DNA from: Roseivirga sp. UBA6052
GTDB lineage: Bacteria; Bacteroidota; Bacteroidia; Cytophagales; Cyclobacteriaceae
DNA length: 64,000 bases
NCBI GenBank assembly: GCA_002427755.1
Contig: DIYO01000009.1
Location: forward strand, 313,296-377,295
Direction: 5' to 3'
How positions within the stretch are numbered: the first letter of the stretch is position 1; every line of letters starts with the position of its first letter. This document shows positions 26,492 to 35,993 of the stretch, one piece after another. The notes under the pieces are model-generated. The model was given only the letters and a program-made list of their open reading frames with translations. It searched no databases and was not told the DNA's origin. Position numbers and translations under genes: made by a program.

Positions 26492-29134
26492 TTACTCACT
26501 CACCTGATCTTCGCCTTTGGGTGAGCTAGCAGGGGCCACAACGTTCACAAACTCAATTTCCTTATCTGAATTCATCTCAATACTCACTACCGAGTCTTTG
26601 GAGATATTACCAGAAAGGATTTCTTTACTCAATTCATTAAGCACCTTTCTTTGAATCACTCTTTTCAATGGCCTTGCCCCAAACTGAGGATCGTAACCAA
26701 TCTCTCCCAAGTAATCTAAGACCTCATTCGTAGCCTCAATCTCAATGCCGTTTTCGTGCAATTGCTTCTGAATTAATCCAAACTGAATACCTACAATCTG
26801 ACGAATATTGTCTTTGCTCAATGGCATGAACATAATGGTCTCGTCAATTCTATTGAGAAACTCAGGACGAACCGATTTCTTCAATAATTCAAAGACCTCA
26901 CTTCGCGTTCCTTCTACCACGTCTAAGACATTCTCCGAATCGATCTTCTCAAAATTTTCTTGAATGAGATGAGAACCAATGTTGGTTGTCATAATGATAA
27001 TAGTGTTCTTGAAGTTCGCCACACGACCCTTATTATCCGTCAATCGACCATCGTCTAGCACTTGCAATAAGATATTAAAGGCATCTGGATGTGCTTTTTC
27101 TATCTCATCAAGTAAAATCACAGAATATGGCTTTCTTCTCACCGCCTCAGTTAACTGGCCACCCTCATCATAGCCCACATAACCCGGAGGCGCTCCTATG
27201 AGTCGAGATACAGCATGCCTTTCCTGATATTCAGACATGTCGATTCGTACCATATTGTTCTCATCGTTGAATAAATACTCAGCTAAGGCTTTTGCCAACT
27301 CCGTTTTACCTACACCCGTTGTGCCTAAGAATATAAAAGAACCGATAGGCCTTTTTGGATCTTGGAGTCCTGCTCTACTTCTTCGAACGGCATCTGATAG
27401 GGCCGCAATCGCTTCTGTTTGACCAGCGACCCTTTTACCTAACTCTTCCTCCAAATTCAAGAGTTTCTCTCTATCAGATTGCAGCATTTTAGCAACCGGT
27501 ATCCCTGTCCACTTGGCCACAACCTCGGCAATATCTTCAGCATCAACCTCCTCTTTTAACAAAGACTTCTCACCTTGCATCTCCTTCATCTTTGCTTTGA
27601 AGGATTCAAGTTTTTGCTCTGCCTCAGTGATCTTACCGTACCTAATTTCAGCTACTAAGCCAAAGTCACCTTCTCGCTCAGCTTTCTCAGCCTCCATTTT
27701 GTATTTATCGATATTCTCCTTTTCAGCTCTTATTCCGGTAATGACTTCTTTCTCACTTTCCCACTTAGCTTTCAGGCTATCTCGCTTCTCCGCCAACTCG
27801 GCAATCTCTTTTGAGAGTACTGATTCTTTGTCTTTATTTTTCTCTCTTCTGATAGCCTCTCGTTCAATCTCGAGTTGCATGATCTTTCGATTCAATTCGT
27901 CTAGTTCTTCAGGTAAGGAGTCTATTTCAATCCTCAACTTAGAAGCCGCTTCATCCATTAAGTCAATAGCCTTATCCGGTAAGAATCGATCCGAGATATA
28001 ACGTGTAGAAAGCTCCACAGCAGAAATCACCGCATCGTCTTGAATACGAACCCCATGGTGCACTTCATACTTCTCTTTAATGCCCCGAAGAATCGAGATG
28101 GCGTCTTCTTGAGTAGGCTCGTCTACTGTTACCGCTTGGAACCTTCTTTCAAGGGCCTTATCCTTTTCAATATATTTCTGATACTCTTTAAGCGTGGTTG
28201 CACCAATGGCATGGAGTTCTCCTCTAGCCAAGGCAGGCTTTAGCAAATTAGCTGCGTCCATAGCACCTTCTCCACCTCCACCGGCTCCTATTAGGGTATG
28301 AATCTCATCAATGAAGAGAATAATCTCACCATCGGAATCTTGTACCTCTTTGATAACCGCCTTTAATCTTTCCTCGAATTCTCCTTTGTATTTGGCACCT
28401 GCAACCAAAAGCCCCATATCTAAAGAGATAAGTGTCTTAGTTTTTAGGTTCTCAGGCACATCACCATCAACAATTCGCTGAGCCATACCTTCAACTATGG
28501 CCGTTTTACCCACACCGGGTTCACCTATTAGCATTGGGTTGTTCTTGGTCCTTCTAGAAAGGATTTGAAGCACCCTTCTCACCTCTTCATCGCGGCCAAT
28601 CACAGGGTCGATTTTACCAGCTTTAGCCAGCTCATTAAGGTTCTTAGAATATCTATTTAAGGATTGGTATTTGGCCTCAGCATTTTGATCTGTAACAGTG
28701 CTTCCACCTCTTAATTCATTTATGGCAGCAATGAGTTCTTTCTTAGTAAAACCAAGCTCCTTCATCATACCTGCTACCTTCTCTTTACCTGCAAGCAGAC
28801 CCAATACAATATGCTCTATGGCTACAAACTCATCATTGAATTCTTTTAGGAAATCAAGCGCTTGCGTTAATGCTGAATGACCATCGTTAGATAAGTAAGG
28901 CTGCTGACCGCTTACTTTTGGATAGCCATTCACAATCTCATCCAGCTTAGCATCAAGCTGTACCTTGTTCACTCCCAACTTCTTTACAAGAAAAGAAATC
29001 ACATTTTCATCTGATAAAAGGATAGCCTTCAAGAGATGGCCCGGTTCAATAGCTTGCTGCTGATTGCCAGCTGCTACTTCGGCCGCCTTTTGAATGGCTT
29101 CCTGCGACTTGATTGTATATTTCTTAAAATCCAT
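26492..29134 (-). CDS. clpB: ATP-dependent disaggregase ClpB
   Basis: 880 residues. Domain order: N-terminal double Clp repeat (about 1-145), first AAA+ domain with Walker A GEPGVGKT at 204-211, a long coiled-coil middle domain (about 400-540), second AAA+ domain with GTTGVGKTE near 602-610, and the C-terminal small domain. The coiled-coil distinguishes ClpB from ClpA and ClpC. With DnaK it rescues aggregated proteins in the cytosol. The C-terminal tail (APASSPKGEDQVSE) is short and acidic. No CIRCE element (TTAGCACTC-N9-GAGTGCTAA) is visible upstream, so HrcA control is not supported by the sequence. Confidence 0.96.
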   Translation of the reverse strand: MDFKKYTIKSQEAIQKAAEVAAGNQQQAIEPGHLLKAILLSDENVISFLVKKLGVNKVQLDAKLDEIVNGYPKVSGQQPYLSNDGHSALTQALDFLKEFNDEFVAIEHIVLGLLAGKEKVAGMMKELGFTKKELIAAINELRGGSTVTDQNAEAKYQSLNRYSKNLNELAKAGKIDPVIGRDEEVRRVLQILSRRTKNNPMLIGEPGVGKTAIVEGMAQRIVDGDVPENLKTKTLISLDMGLLVAGAKYKGEFEERLKAVIKEVQDSDGEIILFIDEIHTLIGAGGGGEGAMDAANLLKPALARGELHAIGATTLKEYQKYIEKDKALERRFQAVTVDEPTQEDAISILRGIKEKYEVHHGVRIQDDAVISAVELSTRYISDRFLPDKAIDLMDEAASKLRIEIDSLPEELDELNRKIMQLEIEREAIRREKNKDKESVLSKEIAELAEKRDSLKAKWESEKEVITGIRAEKENIDKYKMEAEKAEREGDFGLVAEIRYGKITEAEQKLESFKAKMKEMQGEKSLLKEEVDAEDIAEVVAKWTGIPVAKMLQSDREKLLNLEEELGKRVAGQTEAIAALSDAVRRSRAGLQDPKRPIGSFIFLGTTGVGKTELAKALAEYLFNDENNMVRIDMSEYQERHAVSRLIGAPPGYVGYDEGGQLTEAVRRKPYSVILLDEIEKAHPDAFNILLQVLDDGRLTDNKGRVANFKNTIIIMTTNIGSHLIQENFEKIDSENVLDVVEGTRSEVFELLKKSVRPEFLNRIDETIMFMPLSKDNIRQIVGIQFGLIQKQLHENGIEIEATNEVLDYLGEIGYDPQFGARPLKRVIQRKVLNELSKEILSGNISKDSVVSIEMNSDKEIEFVNVVAPASSPKGEDQVSE

Positions 29135-29211
29135 TTTCTCTTTAGTCTGTGTCTTTGTTCAAAAACTCAAAAGCACAGTATCAAAGAGTAATCCATTCCA
29201 ATAATTCGGAA

Positions 29212-29256
29212 ATTATGACCGGAAAATGCTTAAAATCGGAATATTTCGGCCATTAT
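29212..29256. promoter_or_regulatory. Imperfect inverted repeat between the SusC-like gene and clpB
   Basis: ATTATGACCGGAAA (29212-29225) and TTTCGGCCATTAT (29244-29256) form an imperfect inverted repeat. It lies just after the stop of the receptor gene and about 80 bases upstream of clpB. It may be an mRNA hairpin for the receptor transcript or part of clpB control; neither is proven. Confidence 0.25.
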
Positions 29257-29260
29257 GGCA

Positions 29261-31753
29261 TTAGAATGAGGCGTTTAAGCCAAGGGTAAAAGTTCTTACG
29301 GGTAACCATTCTAAGTTTCCTTGGCGACCCAATGATCCACCAGCATGACCACTACCTAGTCTATAAATGGGGTCGTTGCCACTATATCCGGAAATCGTAA
29401 AAAGGTTATTCCCAGCCAAATAAATCGTCATGGGATAATTCGCGATATTGAGATCTTGTGAAATGCTAAGATTTCTCAATCTTACATAGGAAGCATCCTC
29501 GACAAAAACATCGGAATAACGAACCCAATGCGCATCAATACCCTGATTGTTTACAATACGATTCTCATGAGGTTGATACCTGAAGTTTTCACTGTTATCT
29601 ATTCTGAATTTATTTAGGACGTAATGGCCCAGAGAGGATTCAATTAAAATCACCAATTTGGTTGTGCCGAAAGAAACTTCGTTTCGCCAATTCATCACAT
29701 ATTGCGGCAATAACTGACCTACCACATCTCTATCATATCGATCAACGTGCCCGTCTAGATTAAGGTCTAAAAGTAGCATCTCGTTTTGTTCAACTTGCCC
29801 TGAAAAACGATTAGCGAAGAAGGCTCCGTATGGTTGTCCTTCTTCTAACAAAAAGAGTCGATTACCACTGCAACCACACCCGGTATATGGACCAAAGTCG
29901 TAGTCATAGTCCTCAAACCCTTCTGCCCTTGGTACTTCCAAAAATTCAGTAGTTAGGGTGGTGAGCATAAACTCTGACTTGATCGTGTAGTCATTGATGA
30001 AAGAGGTTAATCCGGCTCTTAACTCCCATCCTGAATTGTTAATAGACGTTCCATTCTTGGTATAAGGCGTGCTAAGACCATACATCTGCATGTTCAATAC
30101 TTTCTCTGCCTTCCGTTGATATCGTGTTAAGGCAAGATTCCATAGTCCGCTAGCGGGACTAATTGCTACTTCAAACTCTCGATTTATGTTGGACTCAAAA
30201 GTGAAATCAGGTTGATGTAAGGGGTTAAATCGGTCTGGTTCAAAGTTTGGGTCTCCAACTTCTCTATTCAGGTTCTCATTGAAAGGTGTTAAACCTGCTC
30301 TCCCTTGTGCTAATCTTACCTGTAAATTGTAAGGCAGTTCGAATTTAGACCCAATGTCAAAAGTCGTGGAGAAGAGGAAAAAATGACCTTTAGTTTCGCC
30401 AATCAGCGCACTACTGCGCTCAAAGCGATCGCTCAAATTAAAAGTAACCCAATCTTTCCATGTAGCTATAAGATTAGCAGAAACTGACCATAACTGAACT
30501 CCTGTGAAAGAGCTGTCTCTACTGACATCTTGCGGATAACGCAGGTTCTGATAATAGCGCATACCAAAATGTTCACGATCAATGCGCTGAAAATCTCCAG
30601 CTAGAGAAAGGTTGTATCTCCAGTTTCCCTTTTGCCTCTCGTTAAATTGAATACCTCCTGAATAAAACTCATGATTTGATCTAGCATTGGAACCAAAATG
30701 ACTATTAGTAAGGTAAAAGAATTCATCGTCAAAATCGGCTATGTTCAAATTCTGAATAGATGAAAAAGTACCTCTAACAAAAGCATTCAAACGGTCTCCT
30801 TGAAAATTCAATCCAATCGTTTGCAAGTGAACATCTCTTTCTCTTTGATCGCTTATTCTACTAATAAAGCCTTCAGGATTATAGTATTCAAAAGCTATCG
30901 CTTGATAGAGGCTTGTTCCATTAGGAAAATAAATGGGCATGGTGGGATTTGCATTATGAGCAAACTGAAAAGCCTGAGGCAAGCCTAGATCTGCTTGTTC
31001 ATTTGTCCAATTACCCGAGTACTGTAGCTGCAACCTGTTGGTAAACTGCCAATTGACACTTCCGCTCAAGTTAGAACGATCGAAACCTGTTTTCCTTAAG
31101 ATGCCATCCCAAATACGATAATTAGCACCAAAGCGATAATTGAGTTTACTGGTTTGACCACTAACTGATATGTGATTGGCGCTATTAAATCCAGTTTGTG
31201 TGATGTGATCGATCCAATCGATATCACTCCCTAAATCAGTTCCTCCAGCTGCTAAGAAACCTTCTCTTTCGTAGACTTTTTGCTTGTAAATCTTGCTTTC
31301 AATTCCTGCAAATGAATGAAAAGACACGCGTGGACCTCCAACTGAGCCTCGTTTAGTAGTAATCTCAAGAACCCCAGAAGCTCCCTGCATGCCGTAACGA
31401 GCAGAAGCAGCTCCTCTTACCAATTCAATTTGTGCTACGTCATTAGGATCAATAGCACTAAGTGGCGCATTTATAACTCCGTCAACTACAATTAATGGGT
31501 TCTGCATACCAATCATAGTACCCACACCACGAACTGTCGCCAAGAAATCGGTATTGCGATCTGAACCCGATCTTTCAATAAAGATTCCCGGGAATTGAGC
31601 CTCGATTAACTCATAGATATCGTGAACCGCACCCAGGTTGAATGCGGAATCAGTAACCACATTCTTTTGAAAAATTGATTTTGTTTGAGCCTGAATAGTA
31701 GAAGTACTCAAGAGTAAAAGTAGAAAGCCGAAAAAATGAGCGTTTGCTTTCAT
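29261..31753 (-). CDS. SusC-like TonB-dependent receptor (second of a pair)
   Basis: 830 residues from ATG 31753, which starts a clean signal peptide (MKANAHFFGFLLLLLSTSTIQAQ); a longer reading from 31804 would add a cysteine-rich stretch overlapping the preceding gene and is rejected. The plug domain (about 45-160) has NPLIVVDGVINAPLSAIDPN, ELVRGAASARYGMQGASG and VLEITTKRG. A long 22-strand-type barrel follows and ends in phenylalanine (LGLNASF), as expected for BamA-assembled proteins. The usual N-terminal CarboxypepD_reg domain is missing. No susD gene is adjacent. It starts 2 bases after the stop of its paralogue, so the two are co-transcribed. The substrate is unknown. Confidence 0.88.
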   Translation of the reverse strand: MKANAHFFGFLLLLLSTSTIQAQTKSIFQKNVVTDSAFNLGAVHDIYELIEAQFPGIFIERSGSDRNTDFLATVRGVGTMIGMQNPLIVVDGVINAPLSAIDPNDVAQIELVRGAASARYGMQGASGVLEITTKRGSVGGPRVSFHSFAGIESKIYKQKVYEREGFLAAGGTDLGSDIDWIDHITQTGFNSANHISVSGQTSKLNYRFGANYRIWDGILRKTGFDRSNLSGSVNWQFTNRLQLQYSGNWTNEQADLGLPQAFQFAHNANPTMPIYFPNGTSLYQAIAFEYYNPEGFISRISDQRERDVHLQTIGLNFQGDRLNAFVRGTFSSIQNLNIADFDDEFFYLTNSHFGSNARSNHEFYSGGIQFNERQKGNWRYNLSLAGDFQRIDREHFGMRYYQNLRYPQDVSRDSSFTGVQLWSVSANLIATWKDWVTFNLSDRFERSSALIGETKGHFFLFSTTFDIGSKFELPYNLQVRLAQGRAGLTPFNENLNREVGDPNFEPDRFNPLHQPDFTFESNINREFEVAISPASGLWNLALTRYQRKAEKVLNMQMYGLSTPYTKNGTSINNSGWELRAGLTSFINDYTIKSEFMLTTLTTEFLEVPRAEGFEDYDYDFGPYTGCGCSGNRLFLLEEGQPYGAFFANRFSGQVEQNEMLLLDLNLDGHVDRYDRDVVGQLLPQYVMNWRNEVSFGTTKLVILIESSLGHYVLNKFRIDNSENFRYQPHENRIVNNQGIDAHWVRYSDVFVEDASYVRLRNLSISQDLNIANYPMTIYLAGNNLFTISGYSGNDPIYRLGSGHAGGSLGRQGNLEWLPVRTFTLGLNASF

Positions 31754-31755
31754 CT

Positions 31756-34257
31756 TTAGAAATTTACTGAAAATCCGAGTACAACAGAACGAGCAGGTAA
31801 CCAACGGTTCATGGTTTCCACACCCATTTGGGTAACTATTGAAGGTGAATCACCGCTAAGTTGCGGAGTTGGGTCATTACCATTAAAACTAGTGAGCGTA
31901 AGCAAATTATTACCTACCACATAGGCACTAAAGTCTCTTTCTTTGATCTTAAACCTTCGCTCATATGAGACAAATCTGAATCGAACGAAAGAAGACTCCT
32001 CTACAAAAATATCGGCATAGTTATTTGAAAAGGCATCAAGCCTCAAGTCTTCTTGGGTAACATTCACAGTTCCTCCAAGAATAGCAACGATTCCTCTTCT
32101 TCTTCTAACCGAATTGACGGTGCTATGACCTAACATACTCTCCACCATAAAAGACACTTTGTTTTTACCCCACTCAATATCGTTTGTCCAAGACATCCAA
32201 TATTGAGGAAGCGGCTGCCCCACAGGCACTAAATCGTCAAAGAAAATGTCTATATCTCCACTTTGGTCTGCATCCAAAAAAGTATAAACATCATTCTCAA
32301 TATTGAGTACAATTGGCGCGTAGAAAACATTGTAAGCTTCACCAATAACCGTTCTTGAAGGTCTTCTATTGGTCATTGGTAGGAATGATGCTTCTCTGTT
32401 ATTAAAAGGTGTATCTAGCCACTCTGTAGTTAGTGAAGTGACCGTAAGTCTTGACCTCCATTTTCTGTAGTAATCAGAAATCTCTATGCCCGCGGCAAAC
32501 TCCCAGCCTCTATTCTCTAGATCGGAAAGATTCTCTTGCATCTGGGTTCCAGCAATTACACTACCTCTATCATCTCGATCGAAAATTTCTTCAATAATTC
32601 CCTCCGATCTTCTTAAGAACCTTGTGGCAGAAAAGAAGTAGTTTTTACCACTAGGTTGATAGGTCAAACCTATTTCACGGTTAATATTTCTCTCATAAGT
32701 GAGGTTCTGGTTTTGTCGATCCATAGGCTCAACAAACTGTGGATTACCAAAACTATATTGCGTATCCTGGTTGATTATGGTACCTGACCTACCTGCTGAT
32801 GCATGTAGGCTAAACCCTTTCATAAAACTGAAAACACTATCGAGCTGAGCAGAAACTGAAAATGCGCTAAAGCCATTACCTTCTTCATTATCTCCTAGAG
32901 CAGTAGCATTCTCATATCTGTAGTAGGCAGATACATCTAACCATCTATTATAGGTTCCGCTAAAAGAAGCATCAGGAGAAAAGAAATCGATATTGTATTC
33001 AACAGCATTTGTTCTAATATCTTGGTTGAATGAGAATCGGTTGATTTGTTCGCGATCTATCCTCTGGAAATTAACACCCAGCTCCGTTTGATACTCCCAT
33101 TTCTTCCAAGTTTTCAAGTCTTTCTTCCAATTGAGTCTGGCATTAAAAGACTCTGTTCGAGTCGCTTCTGCTCGTCTTTCAGGCACACCTCTAAACACAC
33201 CAAACATGAAATCACTATTGTATTGATCGAGGAAATCAGTCTCACGATTGGTAAATCCACCGGTTAAAGCGATAGTCGAATTAGCTAAGTCAAAATTGAA
33301 ATTTAGATTATGAATATTAGTCCAATCATCTGAGGTTCTAGATATAAAATCTATGTACCCTAATGGATTATAGTAATCGAAAGCAATGCCCTGATACAAG
33401 TTGCCATTTTCAAAAAACACTGGCTGGGTTGGGTTCTGCTGAAAGGCATCTTTAAATGCTTCTTCAAACCCAATAGAGCGATTATCTCTAGTAACACTTC
33501 CAAAATAAGTTACATCAAGCTTAGCGCTTAATTGATAATTCACTTTTCCAAAAAAGTTAAATCGATCGAATCCTGAATTATCAAGAATCCCATTAACTAA
33601 ACGGGTATTTCCAGAAACCCGATAGTTCAACTTATTAGCTTGACCTTCTGCAGTGAGATTGACTACCTGAGTTAAAGCAGTAGAAGTGATTACATCTATC
33701 CAATCTGTTTCTGTTCCCAAATCATTTCCTCGCAGATCCAAAAAATCTTGTGCTGTTGCTGGTTTCATATTCTGAGTTCTAAAATCTGCTGCTGTGAAAG
33801 CATTTACTAGAATTCTGGAACCATTACCCTCAAAAGACTTTGTGGTAATTTCTAATACACCACTTCCACCTTGAACACCGTATCTGGCTGTTTCTGCGCC
33901 TTTTAAAAGCTCAACTGAGGCAATATCATTTAAATCTAGCCCTTCAATTGAAGCGCCAATAACTCCATCTACCACAATCAGTGGAAAGCGATTAGCATTT
34001 TCTGTTCCAATTCCCCTTACCAACATATCGGAAAGTTGATTAGGGTTTGAGCCAGGCTTAGAAATAAGTACTCCTGGAAAGCGGCCGTTTATGGCATCAT
34101 AAACATTATGAATATTACCCCTATTAAAATCTTGAAAACTGACTTTATTAAGGTTTGACAAATTGGATTTGAGTGAGTCTACATCTTGTGACTTAGCCCC
34201 AAATGCAGACATGGTGATTGTTGCGATCACCAGAACGAGTTTTTGACCTGAAAGCAT
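31756..34257 (-). CDS. SusC-like TonB-dependent receptor (first of a pair)
   Basis: 833 residues with a signal peptide (hydrophobic residues 7-17). It lacks the CarboxypepD_reg domain: the plug begins soon after about residue 40 and has RFPLIVVDGVIGASIEGLD, ELLKGAETARYGVQGGSG and VLEITTKS. The barrel has many aromatic beta-strands and ends RSVVLGFSVNF. It is clearly paralogous to the downstream receptor (similar length, plug motifs and C-terminus), so the pair arose by duplication. A SusD-like lipoprotein would normally follow; none is seen. It is probably transcribed from the gap at 34258-34434, which holds a 14-bp palindrome. Confidence 0.88.
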   Translation of the reverse strand: MLSGQKLVLVIATITMSAFGAKSQDVDSLKSNLSNLNKVSFQDFNRGNIHNVYDAINGRFPGVLISKPGSNPNQLSDMLVRGIGTENANRFPLIVVDGVIGASIEGLDLNDIASVELLKGAETARYGVQGGSGVLEITTKSFEGNGSRILVNAFTAADFRTQNMKPATAQDFLDLRGNDLGTETDWIDVITSTALTQVVNLTAEGQANKLNYRVSGNTRLVNGILDNSGFDRFNFFGKVNYQLSAKLDVTYFGSVTRDNRSIGFEEAFKDAFQQNPTQPVFFENGNLYQGIAFDYYNPLGYIDFISRTSDDWTNIHNLNFNFDLANSTIALTGGFTNRETDFLDQYNSDFMFGVFRGVPERRAEATRTESFNARLNWKKDLKTWKKWEYQTELGVNFQRIDREQINRFSFNQDIRTNAVEYNIDFFSPDASFSGTYNRWLDVSAYYRYENATALGDNEEGNGFSAFSVSAQLDSVFSFMKGFSLHASAGRSGTIINQDTQYSFGNPQFVEPMDRQNQNLTYERNINREIGLTYQPSGKNYFFSATRFLRRSEGIIEEIFDRDDRGSVIAGTQMQENLSDLENRGWEFAAGIEISDYYRKWRSRLTVTSLTTEWLDTPFNNREASFLPMTNRRPSRTVIGEAYNVFYAPIVLNIENDVYTFLDADQSGDIDIFFDDLVPVGQPLPQYWMSWTNDIEWGKNKVSFMVESMLGHSTVNSVRRRRGIVAILGGTVNVTQEDLRLDAFSNNYADIFVEESSFVRFRFVSYERRFKIKERDFSAYVVGNNLLTLTSFNGNDPTPQLSGDSPSIVTQMGVETMNRWLPARSVVLGFSVNF

Positions 34258-34337
34258 AAGTGTAAGGTTTTGAATTACTTATAACTTAAATGTCATCATC
34301 GCTTAGCAAAAATGCAACATGATAATAGTCATATACA

Positions 34338-34351
34338 TACAATCAATTGTA
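34338..34351. promoter_or_regulatory. 14-bp palindrome in the divergent receptor/thioesterase gap
   Basis: TACAAT-CA-ATTGTA, perfect 6-base arms with a 2-base centre, midway between the divergent starts at 34257 and 34435. The location suits an operator controlling the twin receptor genes. No regulator gene lies beside it, and AT-rich palindromes occur by chance. Confidence 0.3.
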
Positions 34352-34434
34352 CCCTTCAAATGAGCTATTAGCTGTTCATACTTCAGTAAATAAGATTTTG
34401 TTACTTTCGCCCTTCATCTTGAAAATCAATTATA

Positions 34435-34875
34435 GTGGCAAGAATTAAACTTACACTTCCGGGTAATTCTGTTTTTCAAACCAAATTATCTGTACGCATT
34501 TCGGACATCAATTATGGCAATCATCTTGGCAACGACAGCGTAATCAGTCTAATGCACGAAGCTAGATTTCAATTCTACAAACACCTAGGCTATACTGATG
34601 AACTTAACATAGATGGTGTTGGTACCATTCAAGCAGACACAGCGATTCAGTATAAGGGTGAAGGTTTCCATGGAGATGAAATTACAGTAGAGCTTTTTAT
34701 AGGAGACCGTACTCCAAAAAGCATGGATATCTTTTACAGGCTTTCGAAACCCGATGGTGATGTGGCGATCGGTAAAACAGGGATAGCATTTTATAACTAC
34801 CAAACTCAGAAAATTAGTCTGATGCCAGAATCCATAAGTGCAAAACTAGAATCGCTTTTAGCTGCTAATCAATAG
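34435..34875 (+). CDS. Hotdog-fold acyl-CoA thioesterase-like protein
   Basis: 146 residues with one hotdog domain. Motifs: SVRISDINYGNHLGNDSVISLMHEARFQF, which is the 4HBT type with aspartate/asparagine and the long central helix, then DTAIQYKGEGFHGDEITVEL and KTGIAFYNYQTQK. These are the usual elements of YbgC-like thioesterases, which hydrolyse acyl-CoA thioesters in the cytosol. The start is GTG at 34435 (MARIKLTL); the hotdog domain begins about 20 residues later. rlmN follows after 18 bases. Confidence 0.82.
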   Translation: MARIKLTLPGNSVFQTKLSVRISDINYGNHLGNDSVISLMHEARFQFYKHLGYTDELNIDGVGTIQADTAIQYKGEGFHGDEITVELFIGDRTPKSMDIFYRLSKPDGDVAIGKTGIAFYNYQTQKISLMPESISAKLESLLAANQ

Positions 34876-34881
34876 CTTTCT

Positions 34882-34889
34882 TACCTTTG
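34882..34889 (+). promoter_or_regulatory. Bacteroidota -7 type box just upstream of rlmN
   Basis: TACCTTTG is an exact match to the Bacteroidota -7 consensus TAnnTTTG, four bases before the rlmN ATG. If active it would give a leaderless or nearly leaderless mRNA. No clear TTG -33 box is seen at 19-21 bases upstream, so confidence is low. Confidence 0.3.
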
Positions 34890-34893
34890 CGCC

Positions 34894-35946
34894 ATGGCAG
34901 AAGTGGCAGAGCAGAAACGTGATATCAGACAACTATCCTTAGACGAAATAAAGAATTTCTTTATCTCTATTGGCGATAAGCCCTTCAGAGCCAAGCAGGT
35001 CTATGAATGGCTTTGGAAAAAGTCTGCTAAAGACTTTGATCAAATGACCAACATTTCTCTTAAGACAAGAGAATTGTTGAAAGCGCATTTTGCCATAAAC
35101 CATGTTCAGGTAGATGACATACAGCGTAGTAGTGACGGCACAATCAAAAACGCTGTAAAACTTCACGATAGCCTGATTGTAGAGTCTGTATTAATACCTA
35201 CCGAGTCTAGAATAACCGCTTGTATTTCTTCACAAGTAGGATGTTCCTTAGACTGCAATTTCTGCGCAACAGCCCGCTTAAAAAGAATGAGAAATCTCAA
35301 TGCCGATGAGATTTATGATCAAGTTGTGGCGATTAAGGAGGAAGCTGATCTATACTTTGAAAGACCTCTAACCAATATAGTGTACATGGGTATGGGTGAG
35401 CCGCTTTTGAACTACAAGAATGTCCTCAAGTCAATTGAAAAAATCACTTCGCCAGAAGGTCTAGGGATGTCACCAAAACGAATAACCCTTTCCACAGTAG
35501 GTATTCCTAAAATGATTAAGCAAATGGCCGATGAAGATGTCAAGTTCAATTTGGCTGTTTCACTTCACTCAGCTATTGATGAAACCCGCTCTCGCATGAT
35601 GCCAATTAATGAAAAGAGTGACTTGAATGAACTTGCAGATTCTCTTAACTACTGGCATCAGAAGACCAATAAGAAAGTCACTTTTGAGTATGTGGTATGG
35701 AAAGACATCAATGACGATGAAAGACATGCCAAAGCATTAGCCAAATACTGTGGTAGAGTAGCCTCTAAAGTGAATATCATAGAATACAATCCTATTGATG
35801 ATGGAGAATATCAGCAAGCAGATCCGGAAGCCCTAGATATGTACAAGGATATTCTAGAGGCTAAAGGAATAATTGTAAATGTCAGAAGAAGTAGAGGAAA
35901 AGACATTGATGCAGCCTGCGGGCAATTAGCTAACAAATCGAGCTAA
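34894..35946 (+). CDS. rlmN: 23S rRNA (adenine-C2)-methyltransferase RlmN
   Basis: 350 residues. The radical-SAM cluster motif is CNFCATA within SQVGCSLDCNFCATARLKR (CxxxCxxC). It also has NIVYMGMGEPLLNY, TLSTVGIP, FNLAVSLHSA, and the C-terminal cysteine in RGKDIDAACGQL used as the methyl-carrying residue. RlmN methylates A2503 of 23S rRNA and A37 of some tRNAs. The two essential non-cluster cysteines appear present. It starts 18 bases after the thioesterase gene and ends 47 bases before the plug-protein array. Confidence 0.95.
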   Translation: MAEVAEQKRDIRQLSLDEIKNFFISIGDKPFRAKQVYEWLWKKSAKDFDQMTNISLKTRELLKAHFAINHVQVDDIQRSSDGTIKNAVKLHDSLIVESVLIPTESRITACISSQVGCSLDCNFCATARLKRMRNLNADEIYDQVVAIKEEADLYFERPLTNIVYMGMGEPLLNYKNVLKSIEKITSPEGLGMSPKRITLSTVGIPKMIKQMADEDVKFNLAVSLHSAIDETRSRMMPINEKSDLNELADSLNYWHQKTNKKVTFEYVVWKDINDDERHAKALAKYCGRVASKVNIIEYNPIDDGEYQQADPEALDMYKDILEAKGIIVNVRRSRGKDIDAACGQLANKSS

Positions 35947-35993
35947 TGTTTAAAAAAATCCTAACCTCCGGTTAAACCTTCCGTTTAATTTTC

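Noticed and set aside
27513..28001. 162-codon open frame antisense to clpB
   Set aside because: It is serine-rich, lies entirely inside the clpB coiled-coil region on the other strand and has no domain; it is a shadow of codon bias.
31754..31804. Longer start of the second SusC-like receptor at 31804
   Set aside because: It overlaps the preceding gene and would put 17 residues, including cysteines, ahead of an otherwise perfect signal peptide starting at 31753.
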